Assembly (NCBI GenBank): GCA_003527885.1
Contig: DPWB01000357.1
Span: 1 to 7,603 of the forward strand
DNA from: Candidatus Competibacteraceae bacterium
Lineage (GTDB): Bacteria; Pseudomonadota; Gammaproteobacteria; Competibacterales; Competibacteraceae
DNA: 7,603 nucleotides
Direction: 5' to 3'
The translations under genes were made by a program, and so were the position numbers. The notes beneath the pieces are model-generated. The model saw only the letters and a list, made by a program, of their open reading frames with translations. It was not told the DNA's origin and searched no databases. Numbering within the stretch: the first letter of the stretch is position 1; the number at the start of each line of letters is the position of its first letter. Positions 1 to 7,491 of the stretch are shown piece after piece.

Positions 1-861
1 GAAGCGGTGAATCTTGTCTTCGATGGACGGGCAATAGCGCGGTCCGACCCCTTCGATGACCCCGGCGAACAGCGGCGAGCGGTCCAGGCCGCCGCGGATG
101 AGGTCGTGGGTGCGCTCGCTGGTGTGGGTGATCCAGCACGAAACTTGCGGCGGGTGTTCGGCGACCGAGCCCAGGTAGGAAAACACCGGGCAGGGTACAT
201 CGCCCGGCTGTTCGGCCAGTTGTGAAAAATCGATGCCGCGCCCGTCCAGCCGGGGCGGAGTGCCGGTCTTGAGCCGGCCGACCCGCGGCGCCAGTTCCCG
301 CAACCGCGCCGCTAGCGCGTTGGCGGGCGGATCGCCGGCCCGGCCGCCTTCGTGATTTTCCATGCCGACGTGAATCCGCCCGGCCAGAAAGGTGCCGGCG
401 GTCAGCACCACCGCCCTGGCGGCGAACCGGACGCCGCTTTGGGTGACGACGCCGGCAATGTGGTCGCCTTCGACGATCAGGTCGGTGGCGGCTTGCTGGA
501 ACACCCGCAGGTCGGGTTGGTTCTCGACCAGGGTCCGCACCGCCGTTTTGTACAGCAGCCGGTCGGCCTGGCAGCGGGTGGCGCGCACCGCCGGCCCCTT
601 GCGGCTGTTGAGAGTGCGAAACTGGATGCCGGCGCGGTCGGCGGCTTGGGCCATCACCCCGCCGAGCGCGTCGATTTCCTTGACCAGATGGCCTTTGCCG
701 ATGCCGCCGATGGCCGGATTGCAGCTCATCGCCCCCACGGTTTCGATGGTGTGGGTCAGCAGCAGGGTGTTGGCCCCCAGCCGCGCGGCCGCCATGCTCG
801 CCTCGGTGCCGGCGTGACCGCCGCCGATGACGATGACATCGAAGCTTTCGGGGTAACGCAT
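1..861 (-). CDS. mnmG: MnmG (GidA), tRNA uridine-34 carboxymethylaminomethyl-modification enzyme, N-terminal part
   Basis: FAD-dependent partner of MnmE that installs the (carboxymethyl)aminomethyl group on wobble U34 of certain tRNAs in the cytoplasm. Translating the minus strand from ATG at 861-859 gives 287 uninterrupted residues to the window edge, so the C-terminal half of a protein of about 630 residues is missing. Seen directly: [20 protein letters not shown] at the N terminus, with the Rossmann GGGHAG FAD-binding motif at residues 13-18; the family signature [19 protein letters not shown] at residues 46-64; and the second GidA signature [15 protein letters not shown] as the last 15 residues. 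Start choice: it is the only ATG ahead of the Rossmann motif, an in-frame alternative is not evident, and an AAGGAG box lies upstream at a rather long spacing of 12 nt. It follows the importer genes on the same strand after 63 bp. Identification is very secure; the truncation is due to the window edge. Confidence 0.97.
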   Translation of the reverse strand, partial: MRYPESFDVIVIGGGHAGTEASMAAARLGANTLLLTHTIETVGAMSCNPAIGGIGKGHLVKEIDALGGVMAQAADRAGIQFRTLNSRKGPAVRATRCQADRLLYKTAVRTLVENQPDLRVFQQAATDLIVEGDHIAGVVTQSGVRFAARAVVLTAGTFLAGRIHVGMENHEGGRAGDPPANALAARLRELAPRVGRLKTGTPPRLDGRGIDFSQLAEQPGDVPCPVFSYLGSVAEHPPQVSCWITHTSERTHDLIRGGLDRSPLFAGVIEGVGPRYCPSIEDKIHRF

Positions 862-873
862 GGTGGTTCAATG

Positions 874-879
874 CTCCTT
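874..879 (-). promoter_or_regulatory. Ribosome binding site of mnmG
   Basis: On the minus strand the sequence reads AAGGAG, a near-perfect Shine-Dalgarno box, followed by 12 nt and the ATG at 861. The spacing is longer than the usual 5-9 nt, but no better in-frame start is nearer. Confidence 0.6.
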
Positions 880-896
880 CCGCGTGGCTGCCGCGC

Positions 897-913
897 GGCG
901 CCGGACCGGCGCC
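897..913 (-). repeat. Perfect GC-rich inverted repeat between the importer operon and mnmG
   Basis: GGCGCCGG and CCGGCGCC are perfect reverse complements separated by one base, in the 63-bp gap between the binding-protein stop codon and the mnmG ribosome binding site. As RNA it would fold into a strong hairpin of 6-7 bp with a small loop. No run of U follows on either strand, so it is not a canonical intrinsic terminator. It could stabilise the upstream mRNA 3' end or weaken read-through into mnmG (inference). Confidence 0.45.
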
Positions 914-924
914 AAACAACGGCC

Positions 925-1899
925 TCAATCCGGTAGCGGCAGTTGTACCGCGTAGTTGGACACCGGCAGCGCCACGGGGATCACGCCCTGCTTGACGAGG
1001 AACTGGGTGAAGCGCTTGTAGCCGGCCTCATCGAGCGCCGCCGGCCGCCGCGCCAAGTACGGTAGGGTATCGCGCCAGGCGCGGCGGTTCAGCTCATCGT
1101 CCAGGTTTTTGTATTTGTTGATAAATGCTTTCCAGGCGTCGTCCGGGTGGTTGAGGATATAAAGCGTGGCTTGCTCTAGCGCGGTCAGAAAGCGCCGCAG
1201 CCGGGGGTCGGTCAATTTGTCGCGGTTGGTCACCAACACCAATTCGTCGTAGGGCGGGATGCCTTGTTCTTCGGGGTAAAACGCCCGGCCGGGTTTCTTG
1301 GCCAGATCGAGCTGGTTCAGTTCGAAATTGCGAAAAGCGCCGATCACCGCATCCACCTGCTTCGACAGCAGCGCCGGAGACAAGGAGAAATTGACGTTGA
1401 CCAGCGTGACATCCTCGGTTTTCAGTCCGGCCTTGGCGAGCATCGACTTGAGCAGCGCTTCCTCGAAGCCGCCGACCGAATAACCGATCTTGTGGCCTTT
1501 GAGGTCGGCTAGGCTTTTCACCGGCCCGTCCTTCAGCACCACCAGCGAATTCAATGGCGTGGCCACCAGTGTGCCGATGCGCTTGATCGGCAGGCCGGCG
1601 TTGACGTGGACCAGCAACTGCGGTTGGTAGCTGACGGCGATATCCACCCTGCCGGCGGCGGCCAGTTTGGGTGGATCGTTGGGGTCGGCGGGCGTTTGCA
1701 GTTCGACTTCCAACTCCTCGGCGGCGAAGAAACCCTTTTCCTGAGCGACCACCAGCGCCGCGTGATCGGGATTCACGAACCAGTCGAGCATGACGGTCAG
1801 TTTCTTCTTCGCGGGATCGGGTTGTTCGCCGGCCCAAGCGGCGGGCGTGAGCACGAGCAGGGCCAGCAACGGCAGAAAAGCGCGTAACAGCTTCGGCAT
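925..1899 (-). CDS. thiY: ThiY-like periplasmic binding protein of an ABC importer (thiamine pyrimidine precursor)
   Basis: Periplasmic solute-binding protein of the NMT1/THI5-like family, delivering substrate to the permease and ATPase encoded just upstream. It has 324 residues. A clear signal peptide spans residues 1-23: basic MPKLLR, a Leu/Ala core, and an AWA cleavage site before GEQPD. The mature domain opens with LTVMLDWFVNPDHAALVVAQ (34-53), the ThiY-type opening strand, followed by KGFF. A second family-typical segment is PEEQGIPPYDEL (209-220). Known ThiY proteins bind formylaminopyrimidine-type thiamine breakdown products. The related SsuA/TauA sulfonate binders share the fold but usually lack the LDWF.NPDH and GIPPYDEL segments, so a sulfonate role is less likely despite the nearby cysH. 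The start ATG is supported by a GGAAG box 8 nt upstream. Only 15 bp separate it from the permease stop, so the genes are co-transcribed. The exact ligand is not proven by sequence. Confidence 0.85.
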   Translation of the reverse strand: MPKLLRAFLPLLALLVLTPAAWAGEQPDPAKKKLTVMLDWFVNPDHAALVVAQEKGFFAAEELEVELQTPADPNDPPKLAAAGRVDIAVSYQPQLLVHVNAGLPIKRIGTLVATPLNSLVVLKDGPVKSLADLKGHKIGYSVGGFEEALLKSMLAKAGLKTEDVTLVNVNFSLSPALLSKQVDAVIGAFRNFELNQLDLAKKPGRAFYPEEQGIPPYDELVLVTNRDKLTDPRLRRFLTALEQATLYILNHPDDAWKAFINKYKNLDDELNRRAWRDTLPYLARRPAALDEAGYKRFTQFLVKQGVIPVALPVSNYAVQLPLPD

Positions 1900-1907
1900 G
1901 GTGTTCG

Positions 1908-1912
1908 CTTCC
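1908..1912 (-). promoter_or_regulatory. Ribosome binding site of the thiY-like gene
   Basis: The minus strand reads GGAAG, 8 nt before the ATG at 1899, within the 15-bp gap after the permease stop codon. It supports the chosen start, which also places the signal peptide correctly. Confidence 0.6.
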
Positions 1913-1914
1913 GT

Positions 1915-2682
1915 TCAGTCGGTTTCGGTTTCGGGACTGGGGCGATGCCAGGGCAACCAGCGTTTCGAGCCGGCATCCACCAGAAAATACAGCCCAACCG
2001 CCAGCGCGGCTAGCACGAATAGGGCGGCGAACATCAAGTCTACCTGCATCCGGCTGTTGGCGTGCAGCATCAAATAGCCCAGGCCGGCGCTGGAACCGAC
2101 CCACTCGCCCAGCACCGCGCCGATGGGCGCGACGGCGGCCGCCACCCGCAAGCCGGACGCCAGCGCCGGCAGCGCGGCGGGGATGGCGATATGGCGCAGC
2201 ACCGCCCAGCGCCGCTGTTCCGGCAACATCACCCGGGCCAGATCGAGCCAGCCGCGCCGGGTGTGGCGCAGGCCATCGTAGAAATTGGCGGTCACCGGGA
2301 AATAAATCACCAGCATCGCCATGGCGATCTTGGAACTCATGCCATAACCCAGCCACAGCACCAGCAGCGGCGCGATGGCGAACACCGGAATGGCCTGGGA
2401 GGCGACCAGCGCCGGCAGCAACCAGCGCCGCGCCCGCCGCGAATAACCCAAAACCAGCGCGCTGCCGCAGCCCAGCAGCGTGCCCAGCACCATGCCGAGA
2501 ACGATTTCCAGGGCGGTGACCCCGGCATGGTGGAGCAATGACCCGCCATGATGCCACAAGCTGCGCGCCACCGCCCACGGATCGGGTAGGATGTAGGGCG
2601 GTAAATCGCCGAGCATGACGACCGCCTGCCAGACCAGCAGCAAACCCGCCAGCGTGGCCAGCCCGCGCCCCAACCCGTTCAT
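1915..2682 (-). CDS. thiX: ABC importer permease, ThiX-like (BPD transporter inner-membrane component)
   Basis: Inner-membrane channel subunit of the same importer, 255 residues, typical for the SsuC/ThiX/TauC permease class. Visible features: an N-terminal hydrophobic segment (about residues 7-25); the LPDPWAVARSLW stretch common after the first helix in this family; several further membrane segments, including TALEIVLGMVLGTLLGCG, IAPLLVLWLGYG and MFAALFVLAALAVGLYFLV; and a cytoplasmic EAA-type loop around DLARVMLPEQRRWAVLRHIA followed by IPAALPAL, which contacts the ATPase. The start ATG overlaps the ATPase stop as ATGA (2679-2682), a sign of translational coupling. The subunit role is secure. 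The thiamine-precursor assignment depends on the neighbouring binding protein, because permeases of this class are hard to separate by substrate. Confidence 0.85.
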   Translation of the reverse strand: MNGLGRGLATLAGLLLVWQAVVMLGDLPPYILPDPWAVARSLWHHGGSLLHHAGVTALEIVLGMVLGTLLGCGSALVLGYSRRARRWLLPALVASQAIPVFAIAPLLVLWLGYGMSSKIAMAMLVIYFPVTANFYDGLRHTRRGWLDLARVMLPEQRRWAVLRHIAIPAALPALASGLRVAAAVAPIGAVLGEWVGSSAGLGYLMLHANSRMQVDLMFAALFVLAALAVGLYFLVDAGSKRWLPWHRPSPETETD

Positions 2683-3449
2683 GCCGCTTCCAGCCGGCGC
2701 AGGATGGCGCGGTAGGCGGCCTGCACCGCCGGCTCGCCGGGCTCGCGCGGCGGCGTGCCGGGCAAATCGGGCAACGCCGACAGCGTGGCCGGCCGGCCGT
2801 TCATGATCAGGATATGTTCGCCCAACCGCAGCGCCTCCAGCGGGTCATGGGTGACCAGCAACACGGTCCTCCCGGCCAGCAGCTCGGCCGCCAGCGCTTG
2901 CAGGCGCAACCGGGTCAGGGCGTCCAAACCGGAAAACGGTTCGTCCATCAGCACCACCGGCCGATCTTCCATCAGAGTCCGCGCCAGCGCGACCCGCTGG
3001 CGCATACCGCCGGACAAGGTGTCGGGACGCGCCAGCACCGCATCGGCCAAACCGACCCGCCCCAGCAAGCCCAGCGCCCGCGACCGGTCCACGGCTTCGC
3101 CGCGCAACCGGCCGCCGAGGGTGACGTTATGCAAAACGTTCAGCCAAGGTAGCAGTAAATCCTGCTGCGCCATGTAAGCGACCCGACCGGCGAGCGGCCG
3201 GCCGTCGCCGCCGCGCAGTTCGCCGCTGACGCCGGGGGGTGTCAAGCCGGCCAGCAGCCGCAGCAGGCTGCTCTTGCCGATGCCGCTCGGGCCGAGCAGA
3301 CAGGTGAAACCGCCACCGCCCAATTCCAGATTCAGCCCGTCGAACAGCGTCATTCCGCCATAAACCAGCCGGGCGGCGCGCAAGCTGACGGCCAGACGCG
3401 CAGGAAGCGGCGTTGCGGAGGCGGGAAGCGCGGGTTGTGATGGCGTCAT
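2679..3449 (-). CDS. thiZ: ABC importer ATPase, ThiZ-like
   Basis: Cytoplasmic nucleotide-binding subunit that powers the importer, 256 residues. All ABC motifs are visible and intact: Walker A GPSGIGKS (53-60), Q-loop in AYMAQQDLLLPW (91-102), signature LSGGMRQR (145-152), Walker B VVLMDEP (165-171), D-loop SGLDAL, and H-loop THD with His201. It is the first gene of the three-gene operon and overlaps the permease gene by 4 bp. Start choice: ATG at 3449 is the first ATG after an in-frame TGA at 3464-3462, and the next Met (residue 33) would remove the first beta strands. No strong Shine-Dalgarno box precedes it. ATPases of the nitrate/sulfonate/taurine/thiamine-precursor subfamily look alike, so the substrate is inferred from thiY. 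Confidence 0.87.
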   Translation of the reverse strand: MTPSQPALPASATPLPARLAVSLRAARLVYGGMTLFDGLNLELGGGGFTCLLGPSGIGKSSLLRLLAGLTPPGVSGELRGGDGRPLAGRVAYMAQQDLLLPWLNVLHNVTLGGRLRGEAVDRSRALGLLGRVGLADAVLARPDTLSGGMRQRVALARTLMEDRPVVLMDEPFSGLDALTRLRLQALAAELLAGRTVLLVTHDPLEALRLGEHILIMNGRPATLSALPDLPGTPPREPGEPAVQAAYRAILRRLEAA

Positions 3450-3718
3450 CGAGGCGTCAGGTCAAGCCGGCGCGGCTCGAACGTCGGCAGCGCTGGAGCG
3501 CGGCTTGGAGCGTGACACGATCTGAGGTCGGAAAACGGGCGGGCGTTCTTGGGCAAATGGTTGCATCAACGGGCTTATTTAAGAAGCTATTGGCATAAAT
3601 ATATAGATATTAATTCCTTTTGGATTTATCGCCGGGTTGTTAGTTTACTTGAAGAACAAAAGACAAGCACGCGGACCGCGCCTTTCGGCCGCCCGCTAAA
3701 CGACAAGGCAGACAGGTG
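3450..3718. promoter_or_regulatory. Divergent intergenic region with AT-rich core between the importer operon and cysH
   Basis: These 269 bp must carry the promoters for both the minus-strand importer operon and plus-strand cysH. About 3571-3660 is strikingly AT-rich (TAAATATATAGATATTAATT around 3596-3615) against the GC-rich surroundings. A possible -35 TTGGCA lies at 3590-3595 on the plus strand, but I find no convincing -10 at 16-18 bp, so no individual promoter is called. TTAATTCCTTTTGG near 3610-3623 loosely recalls the CysB sites of enterobacterial cys promoters, which is weak. No gene, tRNA or TPP-riboswitch (THI-box) core is seen on the minus strand. Confidence 0.5.
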
Positions 3719-4456
3719 ATGACTCAGGCAGTGGTACAACCTGGATTACTGGAGGACGGCATCGAGCCATGGTTCGATCTCGAAACCATGAACCGCGAGC
3801 TGGATTCGGCAAGCGCCGAGCGCCGGGTCGGCTGGACCTTGGAAAGCTTTCCGGGCCGCGTGGTGTTGACCTCCAGCTTCGGGGCTCAGTCGGCGGTTTG
3901 TCTGCACATGGTGGTCGCCCAGCAAGCGGATATTCCAGTCGTGCTGATCGATACCGGCTACCTGTTCCCCGAAACCTACCGCTTTATCGACGAGCTTGCC
4001 GAACGTCTGGCGTTGAACCTGCACATCTACCGCGCCCCACACGGGCCCGCCTGGCAGGAAGCCCGCTACGGCAAGCTGTGGGAACAGGGTTTGGACGGCA
4101 TCGAGCGCTACAACCGGCTGAACAAGGTCGAGCCGATGCAGCGGGCGCTCAAGGATTTGGGAGCGGCGGCCTGGATTTCCGGCCTGCGGCGTCAGCAGGC
4201 GAAAAGCCGCCAGCATCTCGACGTGCTGCTGTGGCGCAACGGCCGCTGCAAGGTTCATCCCCTGATCGATTGGACCGACCGCGACGTTTACCGTTATCTC
4301 ACCCGATACGGCTTGCCCTATCACCCGTTGTGGGAGCAGGGCTACGTCTCCATCGGCGATGTCCACACCACCCGCCGGCTGGTCGATGGGATGAGCCCGG
4401 AAGACACGCGGTTTTTCGGCCTCAAGCGCGAGTGCGGGCTGCACGAGCACGTTTGA
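3719..4456 (+). CDS. cysH: Phosphoadenylyl-sulfate (PAPS) reductase, thioredoxin-dependent
   Basis: Reduces 3'-phosphoadenylyl sulfate to sulfite with thioredoxin, in assimilatory sulfate reduction in the cytoplasm. Counting from ATG 3719 it has 245 residues, essentially the length of E. coli CysH. Seen: PP-loop-like TSSFGAQSA (51-59), [10 protein letters not shown] (77-86), [13 protein letters not shown] (152-164), [15 protein letters not shown] (180-194), and the C-terminal [10 protein letters not shown] with the catalytic Cys239 in ECGLH. The Cys-Cys pairs that bind the [4Fe-4S] cluster in APS reductases are absent (the corresponding region reads [19 protein letters not shown]), so the PAPS-specific class is favoured. 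Start: GTG at 3716 is in frame directly before ATG 3719; ATG is preferred, with AAGG at 3705-3708 as a modest ribosome binding site. No cysI, cysJ, cysD or cysN gene lies nearby, so it stands alone here. Confidence 0.95.
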   Translation: MTQAVVQPGLLEDGIEPWFDLETMNRELDSASAERRVGWTLESFPGRVVLTSSFGAQSAVCLHMVVAQQADIPVVLIDTGYLFPETYRFIDELAERLALNLHIYRAPHGPAWQEARYGKLWEQGLDGIERYNRLNKVEPMQRALKDLGAAAWISGLRRQQAKSRQHLDVLLWRNGRCKVHPLIDWTDRDVYRYLTRYGLPYHPLWEQGYVSIGDVHTTRRLVDGMSPEDTRFFGLKRECGLHEHV

Positions 4457-4673
4457 AGGGATGGTTCGCCGGCGCTGCCCGCAGGGCGTCGCGCTCGTCG
4501 TGTGCTCCACCCCGGATACTGCCGCCGCCTATCTCAATTGAGCTAACGGGCATGAGCGCTCGCATTGCCAAGGCCGCACATGAATCCGATGGAAGTCGGT
4601 TCGCCGGCGAATCTCGGGTTGCAATGGGTCGGCCAAAACCTGCGAGCAGCCAGCAGACGGAGCCCTAAAGACC
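4457..4673. other. Intergenic region after cysH, no gene recognised
   Basis: These 217 bp hold no convincing coding region. A GC-rich imperfect hairpin (4473-4491, GCCC-GCA-GGGC core) lies just after the cysH stop without a T-run, so it is at best a weak terminator. A 10-bp palindrome CTCAATTGAG sits at 4533-4542, upstream of the next gene, and could be an operator, though such palindromes arise by chance. GGAG at 4659-4662 is a plausible ribosome binding site for the GTG at 4674. Confidence 0.4.
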
Positions 4674-5261
4674 GTGTCCGAAAATGAAAAAGTCCCAGGC
4701 GAGAAAGCTGCGACATCGCGCGGTTCGATTTATTTCATCGGTGGGGCGAGCGCGTCCGGGAAGTCGACAGCCGCGAGAATGCTGGCGGCCAGAGATGGGC
4801 GCGCGGTCGTCGAGCTGGATAATTTTTACGATATTCTTGGGAAAGTCGTCGACGATCAGGGCGCTTTGGAAAAAGTCACCCAGAAGATCGCCCTGGAGGT
4901 TGTGGCGCGGCTCTTATCCGCGGATGCGTTTTGTATTGTCGAAGGCGGCTGGATCGATCCCTCGAAGGCGAGGAAGCTGAAAGAAGCGTCCGACGGTCGC
5001 TTCTACCCGGTGTATTGCGGGTATCCGCGCCTGAAAGTGGAAGCGCGCTTCAAGATGATCAGAAAGAAAAAAGTCCACTGGCTGGCGGAAAAATCGGCGA
5101 AGGCAGCACATTCTTTTCTGCAAGAACAGATAAAATTAAGCAGATGGTATCGAAAGGAATGCAAGCGATACGACCTGCCTTTTTTTGATTTCTCGACGGT
5201 CGAGGACGGTGTGGCCGCGCTGAGTGTCAATTACACCCGTTGGTGGGAATCATCGGCTTAA
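4674..5261 (+). CDS. P-loop NTPase/kinase-like protein of unknown function
   Basis: A 195-residue soluble protein whose specific family I do not recognise. The N terminus carries a short polar leader, then the hydrophobic strand SIYFIGG leading into Walker A GASASGKST (24-32). This is the layout of small P-loop kinases (shikimate, adenylate, gluconate or zeta-toxin-like), with the P-loop on the first strand. ELDNFYD (47-53) offers acidic residues where such kinases bind substrate or metal. AFCIVEGGWIDP (85-96) looks like a second core strand and loop. The basic RKKKVHW (130-136) could belong to a lid. There is no signal peptide or membrane segment. The start is GTG: no ATG exists ahead of the P-loop, and GGAG lies 11 nt upstream. 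The C-terminal half uses more A/T-ending codons and has A/T-rich runs unlike its neighbours, a mild hint of foreign origin. It converges on the next gene with a 3-bp stop overlap. That the frame is a gene is likely; its substrate is unknown. Confidence 0.75.
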   Translation: MSENEKVPGEKAATSRGSIYFIGGASASGKSTAARMLAARDGRAVVELDNFYDILGKVVDDQGALEKVTQKIALEVVARLLSADAFCIVEGGWIDPSKARKLKEASDGRFYPVYCGYPRLKVEARFKMIRKKKVHWLAEKSAKAAHSFLQEQIKLSRWYRKECKRYDLPFFDFSTVEDGVAALSVNYTRWWESSA

Positions 5262-7491
5262 GTGGCCTCCCGCACCGTCACCGTCGCTTTGCGCTCCAAC
5301 TTGCCCCAACCGACCAGGACGCCTCGCAGGGAGGTCAGCGTGCTCTTGATGGCGACGTAGTACATCAGCTGGCGATAGAAAAAGCGCTGCCAGAACAGCC
5401 AGACCAACAGGCTCCAACTTTCCCGGCGCTCCAGCGCGAAAGCCAACACGGCGGCCAGATAGTCCACCGTCACGAACAGGGCGTAGTAGAACAGGACGCG
5501 CCAGAGCGCATCCGCTGAAAACTCGGCGGGATGCTGCCCGTAATTGAAGGCCGCGCTGGCCAGCGACCCGATGAGCAGCAGATCCATCACCGGTGAAATC
5601 AACGGGAAAAAGACCTGGAAGATAAAGATATTGGGCAGGGCCACAAAACCCAGCGCGCCGTAACGCGGCCGGAACAGCACATCGCGGTGCTTCCAGGCCG
5701 CCTGCATGGTGCCGTACATCCACCGGTAACGTTGGCGGATGAACCCGCCCACGGTATCGGGCGCCTCGGTCAGGGCCACCGCTTCGTCTTCATACGCGAT
5801 GGTGTAGCCCAGCTTGCGGATCTGCATGGTGAGATCGGCGTCCTCCGCCAGCGTGAGATGAGTGAACCCACCGGCCCGTGCGATCAGCTCGCGCCGCCAA
5901 GCCCCCACCGCGCCGGGGACCACCGTAATACAGTTGAGCACATCGAAAGCGCGCCGGTCCAGGTTCTGGCTGGTGATATATTCCAGCGCCTGCCAACGGG
6001 TGAGCAGGTTGACCCGGTTGCCCACCTTGGCGTTGCCGGCCACCGCGCCAATGCCCGGATCGGCAAAATGCCGGACCAACTTGCTGATGGTGTCGCGGGT
6101 GAACACGGTGTCGGCGTCCAAGGCCACGACGATTTCCGCGCGGGTTTGCGCCAGACCGAAGTTGAGCGCGGCCGGTTTGCCGCCGTTGGGTTTGGTGAAC
6201 ACCCGCACCCGCAGATCGTTCGCGAAGGTGTCACGCGCTACCCGATAGGTGGCGTCGGCGGAACCGTCGTCGATCACGATAATTTCGAAGTGCTGGGGAT
6301 GCTGGCTGGCCAACAGGGAAACAACGGTCTGGGCGATGACTTTTTCTTCGTTGTAGGCGGGCACGATCACCGCCACCGAAGGCGTATAGGTCGGGTCGAA
6401 GACCGCGTGCCGCCCGCGCCAGCGCTGGTACAGGGCGAGCACGCCGATCAACAGCAAGCGGGCGATGCCGAGCACGATCCCCAGCAAAAACAGCCAATGG
6501 ATGAGCGCCGCCGACCAGTTGAACACGCCGAACGCCGCCCCGTCCCACCAAGTTTGCCACCGGCTGTCGGGCGGCACCGGCGGCATGACCTCGTCGCGGC
6601 TCCGGCCCAGCAAATCGGAGACGGTCACGAACTGGAAACCCCGCTCGCGCAACGCCGCGACGATTTTGGGAATGGCTTCCACGGTTTGGCTGCGGTCGCC
6701 GCCGGCGTCGTGCAGCAGGATCATGTTGCCTTCGCCGCGTTCCGCCTCGGCCACGGTGCGCCGGACGATCTCCTCCACGCCGGGCCGCTGCCAATCGTCG
6801 GGGTCGATCTGCATCCCCACCACCAGATAGCCTTGTTCGGACGCCCACTCGATGGGGCGGAGCTGGTCGATGGTTTCGGGTTCGGCGTCGACCGCGTAAG
6901 GCGGGCGGAACAGCAACGAATGGCGGCCCACCGCGCTGGCCAGCAGACGTTGGGTCGCGGACAGTTCGAGCTGAAACTGGCCCGAGGAAATGCTGGAAAT
7001 GTTGGGATGGGTGAAGGTGTGATTGCCGATCTCATGGCCTTCATCGACCTCGCGTCGCAACAAATCTGGATTCAGCTCGCCGTTGACGCCGATGATGAAG
7101 AAGGTGGCCGGAACGCCGGCTTTATGGAGCTCATCGAGAATCTGGGGCGTAAAGCGTGAATCGGGGCCATCGTCGAAAGTCAAGGCGACCTTGCGCGGTA
7201 TGCCGCCGTGCCGGGTAATCATGTAGGGCGACGGAAATTGCGTGTAGCGTTCGGCGGTAATCAAGTTGCGTTTCGGATCGAAAGTGAGGGTCCGAGCCCC
7301 CGGCTGCGGGCGGGCGGTGATTTCGAGGACCTCGCCTTTCCCCTCGTAATCCAGACCGTAGCCGAAATGGATTTCGCCCAATTCGGCGGCGCGCGCCGCG
7401 TCCATCGGCCCGGTTTTGCCAAACACCCGCCAGAGCGCGGGATCTTCGCTGCCCAGACGCCAGAGCGCGACCCCGCGCGGTCGTATTGAAC
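5258..7491 (-). CDS. Multi-domain polysaccharide enzyme: GH18-like tail, CE4 deacetylase and GT2 glycosyltransferase, 5' part missing
   Basis: The open frame runs from the adapter junction to TAA at 5260-5258, giving 743 residues with no genuine start. Residues below count from Val at 7426. Before it, 21 codons read RGVALWRLGSEDPALWR at their end, resembling the last strand of a YaaH-type GH18 barrel. A linker of about 75 residues follows. The CE4 deacetylase (about 78-272) has all motifs: TFDDGPD (83-89) with catalytic/metal Asp, HTFTH (136-140) metal His, RPPY (174-177), DPDDW (208-212) and ILLHD (236-240). A membrane segment spans about 305-335. The GT2 domain (about 350-570) has PAYNE, IDDGS (385-389), DAD (437-439), AED (527-529) and QRYRW (565-569), as in processive beta-glycan synthases such as PgaC/NodC. 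Hydrophobic segments follow at about 595-628, 645-665 and 672-692. The likely role is to build and de-N-acetylate an amino-sugar glycan at the inner membrane (inference). A GTG at 7426 could be mistaken for the start, but homology-like sequence continues upstream. Confidence 0.9.

Noticed and set aside
352..936. Plus-strand frame of 194 codons opposite mnmG
   Set aside because: Antisense of the highly conserved MnmG N-terminal region, which carries both family signatures on the minus strand.
1094..2578. Long minus-strand open frame of 494 codons across the binding-protein and permease genes
   Set aside because: It is a shadow frame of two well-supported genes, with an Arg/Gly/Ala-rich low-complexity translation typical of GC-rich DNA.
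925..3449. Importer as a sulfonate/taurine system (SsuABC/TauABC) because of the adjacent cysH
   Set aside because: The binding protein has ThiY-type LDWF.NPDH and GIPPYDEL segments, no sulfonate monooxygenase gene is present, and cysH is on the opposite strand.
4533..4542. Palindrome CTCAATTGAG as an operator
   Set aside because: A 10-bp palindrome is expected by chance in several kb, and no regulator gene or second copy is seen. It is noted only within the intergenic entry.
3769..4668. Plus-strand 299-codon frame overlapping cysH
   Set aside because: Out-of-frame shadow of cysH; the translation is Arg/Ala/Gly-rich and has no recognisable motif.
5687..7159. Plus-strand open frame of 490 codons opposite the polysaccharide enzyme
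   Set aside because: Antisense shadow rich in His, Gln, Asp and Gly, without domains; the minus strand has intact CE4 and GT2 motifs.
7465..7491. Possible 1-base deletion in the G run (C run at 7471-7474) of the enzyme gene, since the neighbouring frame reads VQYDRAG
   Set aside because: One added G would give VQYDRAGVALWRLG, but the existing frame is already open to the junction and reads RGVALWRLG, which needs no indel. Twenty-one codons are too few to decide.
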